Source of the DNA: Nanobdellota archaeon
GTDB taxonomy: Archaea > Nanobdellota > Nanobdellia > Pacearchaeales > GW2011-AR1
Length of the DNA stretch: 41,501 nt
NCBI GenBank assembly: GCA_027858295.1
Contig: JAQICZ010000063.1
Coordinates: forward strand, 1 to 41,501
Reading direction: 5' to 3'
A program made the position numbers and the translations under genes. Under the pieces are notes generated by a model. The model ran no database searches. It was not told the DNA's origin and saw only the letters and a list, made by a program, of their open reading frames with translations. Position 1 is the stretch's first letter. The number at the start of each line of letters is the position of its first letter. Below, one piece after another: positions 15,157 to 23,605 of the stretch.

Positions 15157-17694
15157 TCATTCTTTAACTCTCTTAATAATAATCTTCGTAATCCAGATTG
15201 CTAAGAAATAACCAATTAAAACACCAGAAATCAAAATCGCCCAAGAAGTAAAATGTAATGGTACAATTCCAAACAACTTACCAATTGGCGTATAAATAAC
15301 AACCAACTGCAATATCAACGAAATAATCAAGGCCCAAAACAAAAACATATTAGAAAACCAACCAAGATTTTCTTGTTTTCTTATAACAGCAACCCTAACA
15401 AATTCATATAAAATAAATCCAGTAAATAAAGTTGTCCTTGCAATCCCACTATCCTTTGTAAAATAAAGTGAAACGAAGAATGTCGCAAATAAAATAATTG
15501 TCTTTTTAGCACCAATAACTCCAGTCAACCAATATAGTTTTTTATCAAGAATAGCCGCAGATTTTTTACGAGGTGACTCTTCCATTATCTTTGGACGTGC
15601 AGGATCTACCCCTAAAGCTAAAGCAGGAAAACCATCTGTTAAAAGATTAATCCACAACAACTGAATAGGTAACAAAATAGGTTCCTTCAAAGCCAAAAAC
15701 AATGTCGCCAAAAATATAATTGCAACTTCTGCAAAATTACTTGTCAAAAGATAATTTGTAAATTTCTGAATATTGTTAAAAACTCTTCTTCCTTCCTTTA
15801 CTGCAGAAACAATAGTTACAAAATTATCATCAAGCAAAATCAAATCAGATGCCTGCTTCGCAACATCAGTTCCACGTATTCCCATTGCAACACCTACATC
15901 AGCTTTCTTTAATGCAAGCGCATCATTAACACCATCTCCAGTCATCGCAACAATATTTTCATTGCCTTGAAGTACAGTCATTATTCTCAACTTATGCTCT
16001 GGAGTTAATCTCGCAAAAACCCTACAGCCACCAACAATCTTAGAATATAACTTTTTATCATTTATCTTTTCAATCTCAACACCAGTCAACACACTGCTGC
16101 TTTCAATCCCAACCTGTTTTGCAATCACCTTAGCTGTCAAAGGATTATCCCCCGTAAGCATCAAAACAGTAATCCCAGCAGTCTTACATTTCACAATAGC
16201 CCCAGAGACTCCCTCCCTAGGAGGATCTATTATACCTTCAAGCCCAATAAAAATTAAATTCTTTTCAATAGAAGAATCATTCTTCTCCTCCGAGCCAGCA
16301 GGCCTATAAGCAAAACCAATCACACGTAAGCCTAGAGATGCAAAACGAGTATTCGTCTCAAGTATTTTTTTCTTCTCAAGAGATGTCAAAGCAACCACCT
16401 TTCCGTCAATCAAAATATGACTACAAACATTGACTATACTCTCAGGAGCTCCCTTAGTATAGACTACATTTTTCCTGTCCTTTGAAGACACGACAACACT
16501 AACCATTTTTCTATTTGCATCAAAAGGAACCTCAAATATTCTTTTATATTTCAAGTCATATTTTTTTTTATCAAACCCTAAACTCATCCCGAAATTTCTA
16601 ATCGCAATATCTGTTTCATCTCCAACAACCTTTAACTTCTCATCATATATCTCCTTTGAATTATTATCCAAGACACCACAAAGACAAAGCTCTTCAATTT
16701 CAGATTTAACAATATCTTTAATTTCAACTTCTTTGCGATTCGAATAAATCTTTGCAACAGACATTTCATTCTTTGTTATAGTGCCTGTTTTATCTGTACA
16801 AATATAATTTACACTTCCAATAGATTCTATCACAGAAAGTTTCCTAACAAGAGCATTTTGCTTCAGCATTACTTTTGACCCAACAGCAAGACTTAACACC
16901 AAAACCGCGGGAAGCCCTTCTGGAATAGCCGCAACAGCCAAAGCAATCGCAATCAAAATAGAATTGGTCAAGCTATATTTTATCAACCCAAAAAGGGAAG
17001 TCATAATAGCAACAAAAAGAACTATCCAAAATAACTTATTACTCAATTTATCCATCTGTACATAGAAAGGTGTTTTTTCTTCAACAATATTTTCAATCTG
17101 GTGAGCAATCTGCCCCATCCTTGTTTTCATTCCAGTTCTATACACTTCAGCATATCCATTCCCAGAGACAGCATAAGTATTCATATAGATCTCATTCCCA
17201 ATCTTCTTATTCACAGCCATAGATTCTCCTGTTAAAGACGATTCATCTATCTGAAGATAATTTGCTTCAATCAATTTCGCATCTGCAGGAACAATATCCC
17301 CCTCTTCAAGAACCAATAAATCTCCAGGAACTACATTCTTAGTAAAAATTAAACTAACAACACCATCTCTTAGAACTTTTGTTTTCGGATTTGACATTTT
17401 CTTCAAAGCTTCTATACTTTTTTCCGCCTTATAATCTTGAATAAATCCACTAACTCCAGAAACAATAACAATAACAACAATCAAAATAACATCCAAGAAA
17501 CCTTCAGATTTACCAAAATAATTAACAGCTGCAAGTATTAACGCAGAAACCATCAAAAGAATCAAAAGTGGAGATTTGAATTGCTCAAAAAAAATCTTAA
17601 AAGGGCTCACCTGTTTCTCTCGAACAAGAATATTCTCTCCATATTTTAAAAGAGACCTCTGTGCTTCCTCAGATGATAAACCTTTATTTTCCAT
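15157..17694 (-). CDS. P-type cation ATPase, P2 (Ca2+-ATPase-like)
   Basis: An ATP-driven membrane cation pump of 845 residues. It has the actuator motif SSLTGES, the phosphorylation site CTDKTGTITKNEM, KGAPE in the nucleotide domain, MTGDGVNDALALKKADVGVAMG, and about ten membrane segments with AIPEGLPAVL in M4. PEGLP in M4 is typical of P2A calcium pumps and relatives; whether it moves Ca2+ or Na+ is undecided. The ATG at 17694 (MENKGLSSEEAQ) is preferred to 17715; it overlaps the stop of the upstream antiporter gene by 11 bases, so the pair is probably coupled and jointly involved in ion balance. Confidence 0.93.
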   Translation of the reverse strand: MENKGLSSEEAQRSLLKYGENILVREKQVSPFKIFFEQFKSPLLILLMVSALILAAVNYFGKSEGFLDVILIVVIVIVSGVSGFIQDYKAEKSIEALKKMSNPKTKVLRDGVVSLIFTKNVVPGDLLVLEEGDIVPADAKLIEANYLQIDESSLTGESMAVNKKIGNEIYMNTYAVSGNGYAEVYRTGMKTRMGQIAHQIENIVEEKTPFYVQMDKLSNKLFWIVLFVAIMTSLFGLIKYSLTNSILIAIALAVAAIPEGLPAVLVLSLAVGSKVMLKQNALVRKLSVIESIGSVNYICTDKTGTITKNEMSVAKIYSNRKEVEIKDIVKSEIEELCLCGVLDNNSKEIYDEKLKVVGDETDIAIRNFGMSLGFDKKKYDLKYKRIFEVPFDANRKMVSVVVSSKDRKNVVYTKGAPESIVNVCSHILIDGKVVALTSLEKKKILETNTRFASLGLRVIGFAYRPAGSEEKNDSSIEKNLIFIGLEGIIDPPREGVSGAIVKCKTAGITVLMLTGDNPLTAKVIAKQVGIESSSVLTGVEIEKINDKKLYSKIVGGCRVFARLTPEHKLRIMTVLQGNENIVAMTGDGVNDALALKKADVGVAMGIRGTDVAKQASDLILLDDNFVTIVSAVKEGRRVFNNIQKFTNYLLTSNFAEVAIIFLATLFLALKEPILLPIQLLWINLLTDGFPALALGVDPARPKIMEESPRKKSAAILDKKLYWLTGVIGAKKTIILFATFFVSLYFTKDSGIARTTLFTGFILYEFVRVAVIRKQENLGWFSNMFLFWALIISLILQLVVIYTPIGKLFGIVPLHFTSWAILISGVLIGYFLAIWITKIIIKRVKE

Positions 17695-18856
17695 TATTAA
17701 CCTTCCACTTAACAATTAATTTTGAAAACAAAATCGGTATTACTAGGGTAAAAATAACACTTGAAGCTACAATTATAGAATAAAGTCCTTCCTGAATTAA
17801 TCCACTATCTAGAAGTATTTTTATTATAACAATACTTGTACTAAATCTTGCGGAAAGCCCTATTCCCAAAAGAATCGCGTCTTTCTTGCCCAATTTTTTA
17901 TATGCAAACATATAACTAGCTACTAATTTGGAGACTGTTGAAGCAAAAAAGATAAGAAGCAGCAACCAAAAAGATGAAACAATATAACCAACATTCAATG
18001 CTAATCCAACAGAAAGGAAAAATATCGGAGCAAAAAATCCGTAACACAAACTCTTCATTTCACTTTCAATACTTTTTATTCTACTGACTGGCAAAAAAGT
18101 CTTCAAAGAAATACCTGCAAGAAGGGCTGCAAGAGCCGAACTACCAGAAAATTCACCAATACCAATAAACAAGAATAAAACTGCCAGTGAGAGTAGAAAC
18201 AACGTTTCTATTCTAAAAGAACTAAACTTCTGCCCCTTACTCTTCAATCTAATGAATAAACTAGTCAGCACAAATAACGATACAAATGCAATAATTGTCA
18301 TCAGAATTCCTCCTGTTGCAATTGCCGGAGACTCTATACCATAAAATAAGACAATAATGACCAAAATCATAATTTCAAAAATATCATCAAAAGACCCTAT
18401 ACCTAAAATCACTTGACCAAGCCTTGTCTTAACAAATTTAAACTCATCAAGAATTGGTATTAGAATCGCCTCTCCAACAGTTGCAAAAGAGGCTCCTACA
18501 ATAAAAGAAATAAACCATCCATAATTAAAAACAAAATGGATTAAAAACATCCCGACTAAACTTTCTACAAGAATTATAAAAAAAGTTCCTTTTACAATAA
18601 ACCCTGCAAATTTTCTCATTTTTTTTAAATCAATTTCAAAACCAATTATGAACAACAGAAAAAGCATTCCTAAATTAGCCATAAACCCGAATTCTACTGA
18701 TGATGTTATACTTCCAAATGGATTTTTAATTGCCAGAAGAACACCAATCAAAAGCGAAGAAAAAATCCATGGAATTTTAAATTTCTCAAATAGTCTCCCG
18801 AGTAAAAAAACCGATATGAAAAAGACTGCAAGAAAAATAAAAATATTCACATCCAT
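17684..18856 (-). CDS. CPA2-family Na+(K+)/H+ antiporter
   Basis: A 390-residue integral membrane protein with about 12 segments and no cytosolic domain. It matches the Na_H_exchanger fold of the CPA2 group: FKIPWIFSSLLIGVLLA, LGMLFLLFIIGFEIDLKKM and the core ILGIGSFDDIFEIMILV. The adjacent aspartates (FDD) resemble electrogenic CPA2 Na+/H+ antiporters such as NapA rather than KefB. There is no TrkA-N or RCK_C regulatory domain. A TTTTAAAATATTTAT box lies about 28 bases before the ATG. It is cotranscribed with the downstream P-type ATPase. Confidence 0.9.
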   Translation of the reverse strand: MDVNIFIFLAVFFISVFLLGRLFEKFKIPWIFSSLLIGVLLAIKNPFGSITSSVEFGFMANLGMLFLLFIIGFEIDLKKMRKFAGFIVKGTFFIILVESLVGMFLIHFVFNYGWFISFIVGASFATVGEAILIPILDEFKFVKTRLGQVILGIGSFDDIFEIMILVIIVLFYGIESPAIATGGILMTIIAFVSLFVLTSLFIRLKSKGQKFSSFRIETLFLLSLAVLFLFIGIGEFSGSSALAALLAGISLKTFLPVSRIKSIESEMKSLCYGFFAPIFFLSVGLALNVGYIVSSFWLLLLIFFASTVSKLVASYMFAYKKLGKKDAILLGIGLSARFSTSIVIIKILLDSGLIQEGLYSIIVASSVIFTLVIPILFSKLIVKWKVNNGK

Positions 18857-18918
18857 GCATACAACTAGGTAGAACCGTTTTAAAATATTTATGGAAAGCT
18901 ATTCGTGTTATAACAATT

Positions 18919-20037
18919 TCAAATAAGCTCAATAATAACCCCAAAAACAAATATTAAAATCAAAAATCCCAAAATCCACCAATTACTATTCATTGAATAT
19001 TCGGCTTTTCTATTTCCCTTTTCTTTTGCTTTATTTATCATTAGAAGTGCCAATATTGCAACAATCCCACCAGAAACAACACCACCAATAGATAGAATCC
19101 TAGAAAAAGAAAAGAAATCTGTTAATTGAGACAAAACAAACAAAACAATCGGCACCAACGATGCAAGTATCCAGCTTTTATTTTCACTACATCTCTCATC
19201 AAACTGAAAACTTTCACAAAGAGCATTTCCATTTGCTAAATATGAAGTAAACATTGTAAATATTCCAAGGATAACAAATACTGACCCAAGTCCTAATGTT
19301 GCTACCTCTGGAGTACCCCCCCCTTCACTTCCTAAGACAACCAAAGTAAATAAAGAATAAAATATAATAGAGACAATTGTACCAGTCAAAAGAACTTTTT
19401 TAAATTGATGTTCATTATTCTTCAATACAATCTTAATCTCTGGAATAGAATTAAAGCTCATAAAAGCAAATAATACAACCCCAAAAGGCAACAGTAGATT
19501 TGCCTGATTAAAACCTAACAAGTTAGACATAACAACTTTTGGTATAAACAAACCAATAATAACTACAAGAAGCCCCAAAACAATCAGAACCCCTATTTTC
19601 TCAAATTTCTTCAACGATTTTATACCATCTTTTAATAAATAAGCCATGACAACTCCAGCTAAGATACCAAAATGAATCTCATAACTAACATTTCCAAAAA
19701 ATAAATAACTCAAACTCTTACCCATTCCTAACATATACGCAATCAAACCCGCATATATACCAAAAACAACTGCAAATTCCATTATATGCCGAGCTTTCAT
19801 TCCCAAGTATTTTTGGACATAACCAATCAGTTGATGATCTCCTTTTGTTCTCAAAGCAACCTCACCCAAAAAAGAATTCACAGTATAAATCAAAAAACCA
19901 ACAAAAAGGATATACGCTAAAGCAACAAAAAAACCAGATTGAGCAGCAATATACGGAATACCAAGAACTCCTGCCCCAATACAAGTTCCCACTAAGATAG
20001 AAGATGCTGTCAAATATTGTTTGGTACTACTTTTCAT
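18919..20037 (-). CDS. amino acid permease, APC superfamily (aromatic amino acid-type)
   Basis: A 372-residue transporter with about eleven membrane segments. The first segment SSILVGTCIGAGVLGIPYIA carries the unwound GAGVLGIP substrate motif, as in the hydroxy/aromatic amino acid permease and Aa_trans groups. The substrate is unknown. The track start (20046) is a GTG; the ATG at 20037 has GAGGTGA five bases upstream, one of the few clear ribosome binding sites in the window, so this start is chosen. DPANN genomes often lack amino acid synthesis, which fits an importer (inference). Confidence 0.88.
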   Translation of the reverse strand: MKSSTKQYLTASSILVGTCIGAGVLGIPYIAAQSGFFVALAYILFVGFLIYTVNSFLGEVALRTKGDHQLIGYVQKYLGMKARHIMEFAVVFGIYAGLIAYMLGMGKSLSYLFFGNVSYEIHFGILAGVVMAYLLKDGIKSLKKFEKIGVLIVLGLLVVIIGLFIPKVVMSNLLGFNQANLLLPFGVVLFAFMSFNSIPEIKIVLKNNEHQFKKVLLTGTIVSIIFYSLFTLVVLGSEGGGTPEVATLGLGSVFVILGIFTMFTSYLANGNALCESFQFDERCSENKSWILASLVPIVLFVLSQLTDFFSFSRILSIGGVVSGGIVAILALLMINKAKEKGNRKAEYSMNSNWWILGFLILIFVFGVIIELI

Positions 20038-20180
20038 TTTAATCACCTCAGATTAAAATTTGAAAGACAATTTTACTTTTAATAGTTTTTATTCTCAATC
20101 CTTTACCCAAAGCCATACCAGCCCCCTTTTTTCTATTATTTTGCTTTATGCCCGAAGAAACCTTTTTTCTTTTTTAGTGA

Positions 20181-20247
20181 TTTAGACGAGGCAAGTGATT
20201 TTCCGTAAATCGTCTGATTACGGAAAATTGCTTAACGAAGTATAAAT
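20181..20247. repeat. structured repeat P, copy 1
   Basis: Flank TTTAGACGAGGCA, then a perfect 10-bp hairpin TTTTCCGTAA / TTACGGAAAA with loop ATCGTCTGA, then TAACGAAGTATAAAT. The same flanks occur at 36728-36796 around a hairpin of different sequence. The loop region AAATCGTCTGATT recurs exactly at 37757-37769. Confidence 0.7.
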
Positions 20248-20259
20248 TGCTGAAAAAGA

Positions 20260-20402
20260 AAAAAGGGATTGCCGGGATAAGTTAATAGATTTTTCGCAAA
20301 AAATATATTGACTTGTGGGAGAATTTCGTCACGATTTCCCAAGGGAGTGACAAATTCTCGCTCTCGTTCGAAGCTCGGCATAGAAAAAGGGATTGCCGGG
20401 AT
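20260..20402. repeat. 19-bp direct repeat of the tRNA-Arg 3' end enclosing a hairpin
   Basis: AAAAAGGGATTGCCGGGAT occurs at 20260-20278 and again at 20384-20402, where it covers the last 14 bases of the tRNA. The 105 bases between hold a 13-bp stem, GAGAATTTCGTCAC (20319-20332) with GTGACAAATTCTC (20347-20359), one base bulged. This resembles the att-site duplication left by a tRNA-targeting insertion, but is far too short for an integrase-bearing element. Confidence 0.65.
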
Positions 20403-20459
20403 TCGAACCCGGATCAACAGGGCCGAAACCTGTTATTCTATCCATTGAAATACAACCCC
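20389..20459 (-). tRNA. tRNA-Arg (anticodon TCG)
   Basis: The 71 bases fold as a tRNA. The acceptor GGGGTTG pairs with CAATCCC (one G-T). The anticodon stem ACAGG/CCTGT encloses TTTCGGC, giving TCG for arginine codon CGA and possibly other CGN. The T-arm is CCGGG-TTCGAAT-CCCGG. The D-arm has a T-T mismatch at 10-25 but keeps A14, G18-G19 and A21. No CCA is encoded, and the base after the acceptor (position 73) is T, which is unusual. ATACAACCCCAT at its 5' end is repeated at 20518-20529. Confidence 0.85.
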
Positions 20460-20853
20460 ATACCATGCTTTGATTGTAGTTCTCCCATACGCACAAAGCG
20501 AATGGCATTCAACTGAGATACAACCCCATGGAGTAAAACAAGAAACTAAAAACGATTTAAATAACTTATGAAAGCCAACAAATCAAGATATCAACCAGTA
20601 AAGCACTAACAAACCTTCGCAAGCTCAGTAAGAAATTAATAATAATATTATCCACTGCGTTGCGGGCATAAACTGTTCAATTATAACAAAGCAATATTAA
20701 TTTCAATTTCTACCAAAAACAATGCCCCCAGCGGAGCGAATAATTCAAAATATTTTGGCAATAAATGAGACTCCCCGGCCTAAAGCAGTATCTCCGATAT
20801 ATAAAATAAATAAGTGATTTATACAAAAACGATTCTGTCAAAAACACACCCTT

Positions 20854-21023
20854 CATGCACGCACCGCGAGGGATAATTTAATCCGTCGTTCTGGGTGGGT
20901 GAGAATCTTCTGAAAGTTCTAATAAATCTCAAATGTCAGAGATTTAAAGAAACTTTTACGAAGTTAGAATATTGAATATCAGCGTCATTCCGCAAAAAAA
21001 AAGCTGAGATGAATTTTTGCAAT
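20854..21023. repeat. structured repeat M, copy E (interrupted)
   Basis: It has ATGCACGCACCGCGAGGG at the left and ATATCAGCGTCATTCC, an A-run and GCTGAGATGAATTTT at the right. About 60 extra bases lie between, including GTGAGAATCTTCTG and a long stem AAAGTTCT-ATAAATCTC / GAGATTTAAAG-AAACTTT. The 3' strand of pseudoknot helix 2 (GGGAAT) is missing, unlike copies A-D. Confidence 0.7.
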
Positions 21024-21176
21024 AATTACAAATGATTACAAAATGACAAAAAGTCATCGGAGATACTGTAAAGACGCGGGGTATATCTAAGATAGGCTAG
21101 AGCTTCAATTTTTGTTAATCTTTATCAGAGGAAATAATACCTAACCCTGTTTATCTCCAACCAAGTATGCAACCCT

Positions 21177-21320
21177 GATACAAAATTTCGTTAAATCGTT
21201 TACCAATCGATTTAACCTGTCTGAAATTTTCGGCTAAACAAAGTTTACTTTGTTTTCCCATAAGCCAAGGCAAATGGTTCTTAGCCATATTCCAAGGTGA
21301 ATGACTATACAGCATTACTA
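21177..21320. repeat. structured repeat K, single copy
   Basis: Hairpin 1 is the same 9+9 stem as at 7061 but with loop TTTACCAAT and bulge CTGTCT. Hairpin 2 is AACAAAGT/ACTTTGTT instead of AATAAAATG/CATTTTATT, so its arms have changed together. TTTCCCATAAGCCAAGG and AAATGG follow. Confidence 0.75.
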
Positions 21321-21483
21321 ATTCAATTTGCCCTAATAACTGAGAGGCAGCGAAGTGATTTTGCAAAAAATACATTATTATATTTTTACACCCTCGGACT
21401 GGAACTCCAAGGAACTAAAAGACATTTATTAGGGTGAGAGAGGACGCGTGCCCAAAGAGGGCGTGAATAGAATTGCCAAAACT

Positions 21484-21564
21484 GAGGCCCAGCTTCCCAT
21501 ATCGGGTCATCCCTTGTGAAGGCCCAGCTTCTCCTATCGAGTCATGCCATTGGTACCTTCTGCC
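21484..21564. repeat. repeat L, copy 1
   Basis: Two near-identical 36-base units, each GGCCCAGCTTCYCN-TATCGRGTCAT, end in GCCATTGGTACCTTC. A second copy lies at 36272-36350 and an inverted fragment at 27683-27720 inside a J repeat. It is unusually GC-rich for this genome. Confidence 0.75.
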
Positions 21565-21618
21565 TTCACGAATTTATTCGCCCCTTTCCATAAATAAAAT
21601 AAATCCCTTTATTCAACA

Positions 21619-22503
21619 ATGAGAAGAAGACATAAGGTAGCCATCGGTGCATTCACAACATTGACAATAATATTTATGGTTCTAACAGTTATTGTAATGA
21701 ATAGTTTAATTATAAAACAGAATGTAGAAAACAGAAATCTACAAGAAGAAATTAGAGAGCTACAGGAACAGACAGACGGGAAAATAAACGAAGTAGCAGC
21801 AGACCTAATTAATACAAAAAACTCAATATCAGACAAATTCAATATATTAGATAAAGACCTTTCATCAACTAATAAAAAAATTGGAGAATTATCCGTAACA
21901 ACAAACAAGGACTTTTCAAGCATAATAGAACAGAGTATCCCCGCTATAACAACCGTTAGGACGCTCTCAATGCAAGGCTCTGGATTTTTCATATCAATTG
22001 ATGGATATCTCATAACAAATACTCACGTCCTTCTAAATGACATTCAAGAATTTTCAAACTTAATTCAAGTAGTTACAAGCGATAATCAAATTTATTCCGC
22101 CGAAGTAATCGGTGCCATAAAAGATTTGGATTTAACTCTCCTAAAGATAGAAGCAACATATCCATACCTAGAGCTCGCAAACTCAGACGAATTAGAAAAA
22201 GGCGAAAATGTCATCGCCATCGGTAATCCTGAAGGTTTACAACTCTCAGTAACAGATGGTATAATCTCAGCCACAAAAAGAATAGGCCTTAACAACCAAC
22301 CATATTACATTCAAACAAATACAGAACTAAATCAAGGAAACTCGGGAGGTCCACTAATTAATAAAAAAGGCCAAGTTGTTGGAATGAATAATTTCAAAAT
22401 TGCAAACAGTGAAGGCTTAGGCTTCGCACTAGAATCAAACTATATCAAGGAAGGTGTAAACCTCATAAGTCTGGAAATGTTAAATCAAACATTAATAGAA
22501 TAG
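21619..22503 (+). CDS. membrane-anchored trypsin-like (HtrA/DegP-type) serine protease
   Basis: A 294-residue protein. An N-terminal membrane anchor (about 8-32) is followed by a coiled coil (about 35-100) and a chymotrypsin-fold protease domain. The catalytic triad is intact: H136 in YLITNTHVLL, D171 in DLDLTLLKI and S242 in NQGNSGGPL. There is no PDZ domain; after FALESNYIKEGV the chain ends within about 15 residues, so it is shorter than classic HtrA. The active domain would face outside, consistent with quality control of surface proteins. An AT-rich box lies upstream of the ATG. Confidence 0.93.
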   Translation: MRRRHKVAIGAFTTLTIIFMVLTVIVMNSLIIKQNVENRNLQEEIRELQEQTDGKINEVAADLINTKNSISDKFNILDKDLSSTNKKIGELSVTTNKDFSSIIEQSIPAITTVRTLSMQGSGFFISIDGYLITNTHVLLNDIQEFSNLIQVVTSDNQIYSAEVIGAIKDLDLTLLKIEATYPYLELANSDELEKGENVIAIGNPEGLQLSVTDGIISATKRIGLNNQPYYIQTNTELNQGNSGGPLINKKGQVVGMNNFKIANSEGLGFALESNYIKEGVNLISLEMLNQTLIE

Positions 22504-22770
22504 CCGTCAACTTACTGCTAAAACCAAAGAATAACTTATTGATAAAATTGGATTATGCCCCGCGATGCATACAAATATTCTAGATTCGCAGGAAAAAGTT
22601 ATATATATTATTCTCCAACAGAATCAAAATCGAGATAGAATCCAGATAATTCAACTTGCCTTTAGGGTGGGCCGTGCTATCAGTGAAACTGAGAGTACTT
22701 ATCTTGGTGAGAATAAGAAAATCTCCGATTTTCCTATCATTAACGCTAATTCATCACCGACCCCAAAGAT
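22504..22770. repeat. intergenic repeat block, variant of N
   Basis: It contains AATTCAACTTGCCTTTAGGGTGGGC, the shared repeat core. A structured segment follows: GGTGAGAAT pairs with ATTCATCACC (one base bulged), enclosing GAAAATC-TCC-GATTTTC. A 27-codon ORF from the ATG at 22555 (MPRDAYKYSRFAG) exists but begins in a block resembling other repeats and is not called. Confidence 0.5.
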
Positions 22771-23124
22771 TTATTTATTATTAAAAACTTTCGCAACCAA
22801 ATAAATCAAAAGCACAATCAAGAAGATTGAAATTATTGTATAAGGAATTGCCTGAATAAACATACCAAGTGCAGATGAACAATTAGCGCCAGATTTACAT
22901 TGTACTAATGGCTTAGAAATATAATAAACAACTAATAAAACAAATTCAACCACCAAAGTAATCAAAAAAGATTTTCTAATAGACTTCCAAACTTGCTTAG
23001 AATTATATTCCAATTTTTTGAACATGAAAATAATTGCACCAACAATCAGAACTACAGCTAACAATAATATTAAAAAAATCGGAGACAACCTACTACTTGA
23101 TTCAACTACTATTTCGCCAACCAT
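22771..23124 (-). CDS. small membrane protein, three transmembrane segments
   Basis: A 117-residue protein I do not recognise. Predicted segments are about 13-34, 52-70 and 90-112. The loop after segment 2 contains CKSGANCSS, two cysteines that could form a disulfide outside the cell. The TTTATATATATTT box lies about 25 bases upstream of the ATG. The promoter and leader closely resemble those of the next gene upstream (23192-23605), including TTGAGATAGTT, so the two are probably co-regulated though not cotranscribed. Confidence 0.75.
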   Translation of the reverse strand: MVGEIVVESSSRLSPIFLILLLAVVLIVGAIIFMFKKLEYNSKQVWKSIRKSFLITLVVEFVLLVVYYISKPLVQCKSGANCSSALGMFIQAIPYTIISIFLIVLLIYLVAKVFNNK

Positions 23125-23185
23125 AAAAGAACTATCTCAAAAATATATATAAATCTACCTAAGACTTAAAAACAAATTGAACCGA
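23122..23185 (-). promoter_or_regulatory. promoter region duplicated at 23603-23665
   Basis: From the ATG upstream, about 62 bases match the corresponding region of the next gene with roughly three quarters identity. Both have TTGAGATAGTT between box A and ATG, a TATATA box, and CCTAAGACTT with AAATTGAA farther up. The shared element over the likely start site is unlike other promoters in the window. Confidence 0.6.
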
Positions 23186-23191
23186 AGAAAA

Positions 23192-23605
23192 TTAATGCTT
23201 TCTTCTAATATGCAAAAAAGCAAATACAATAACCAAAACAATTACCCCAAAAATCCAATAGAAATATTGAGAATTCTTTGGCTGACAACTTTGCTGACCA
23301 ACCATATTATTTGGAATATACGGCTTCAACCCAGGACAACATTTATCTTTATCCCAAACAGAATCACCCTCTGCTACACAATAATCTTCAATCATAAATT
23401 CACTTCCACATTCCCCATAATTAAACTCATCAATCAAACATTTGGAACCATTATCAAACACGCAATATGAAACCCCTTGGTCAAAATTATTTTCAATTTG
23501 ATATCCTCGTTGCATACAATCTTTATATCTTGGATCCATTGAAGCAGATACTGAAACTGTTGCCAAAATTAGAACAAGAATAAATAAGATAAACGAATAT
23601 TTCAT
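23192..23605 (-). CDS. secreted/membrane protein with DUF333-like cysteine-rich domain
   Basis: A 137-residue protein. The signal peptide is MKYSFILFILVLILATVSVSA. A cysteine-rich region matches the DUF333 pattern: DCMQRGY...GVSYCVFDNGSKCLIDEFNYGECG. A second cysteine group is YCVAEGDSVWDKDKCCPGL...SCQ. A C-terminal membrane segment (about 115-132) and a basic HIRRKH tail follow, so it is anchored with the domain outside. DUF333 proteins are annotated as putative hemolysins without good evidence of activity. A TTATATAAA box is centred 25 bases before the ATG. Confidence 0.8.
   Translation of the reverse strand: MKYSFILFILVLILATVSVSASMDPRYKDCMQRGYQIENNFDQGVSYCVFDNGSKCLIDEFNYGECGSEFMIEDYCVAEGDSVWDKDKCCPGLKPYIPNNMVGQQSCQPKNSQYFYWIFGVIVLVIVFAFLHIRRKH

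Larger units (their letters stand above)
20460..21618. repeat. gene-free 1.16 kb repeat mosaic upstream of the protease gene
   Basis: No credible gene; the ORF at 21151 reads through repeat K. In order it holds a 12-base copy of the tRNA 5' end (20518), repeat Q (20614-20690, ending TTATCCACTGCGTTG...GGGCATAAA), an ATGCCCCCAGCGGAGCG block (20720), repeat M copy E (20854-21023) with repeat N inside (GTGAGAATCTTCTG, 20899), repeat K (21177-21320), a CCCTCGGACT block (21383) and repeat L (21484-21564). Confidence 0.7.

Noticed and set aside
20260-20402. Integrated mobile element at tRNA-Arg
   Set aside because: The space between the direct repeats is 105 bases with no coding capacity. It is kept only as a possible footprint.
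22555-22641. 27-codon ORF MPRDAYKYSRFAG...
   Set aside because: It starts within an ATGCCCC-type repeat block and lacks a convincing box A. It is too short to support.
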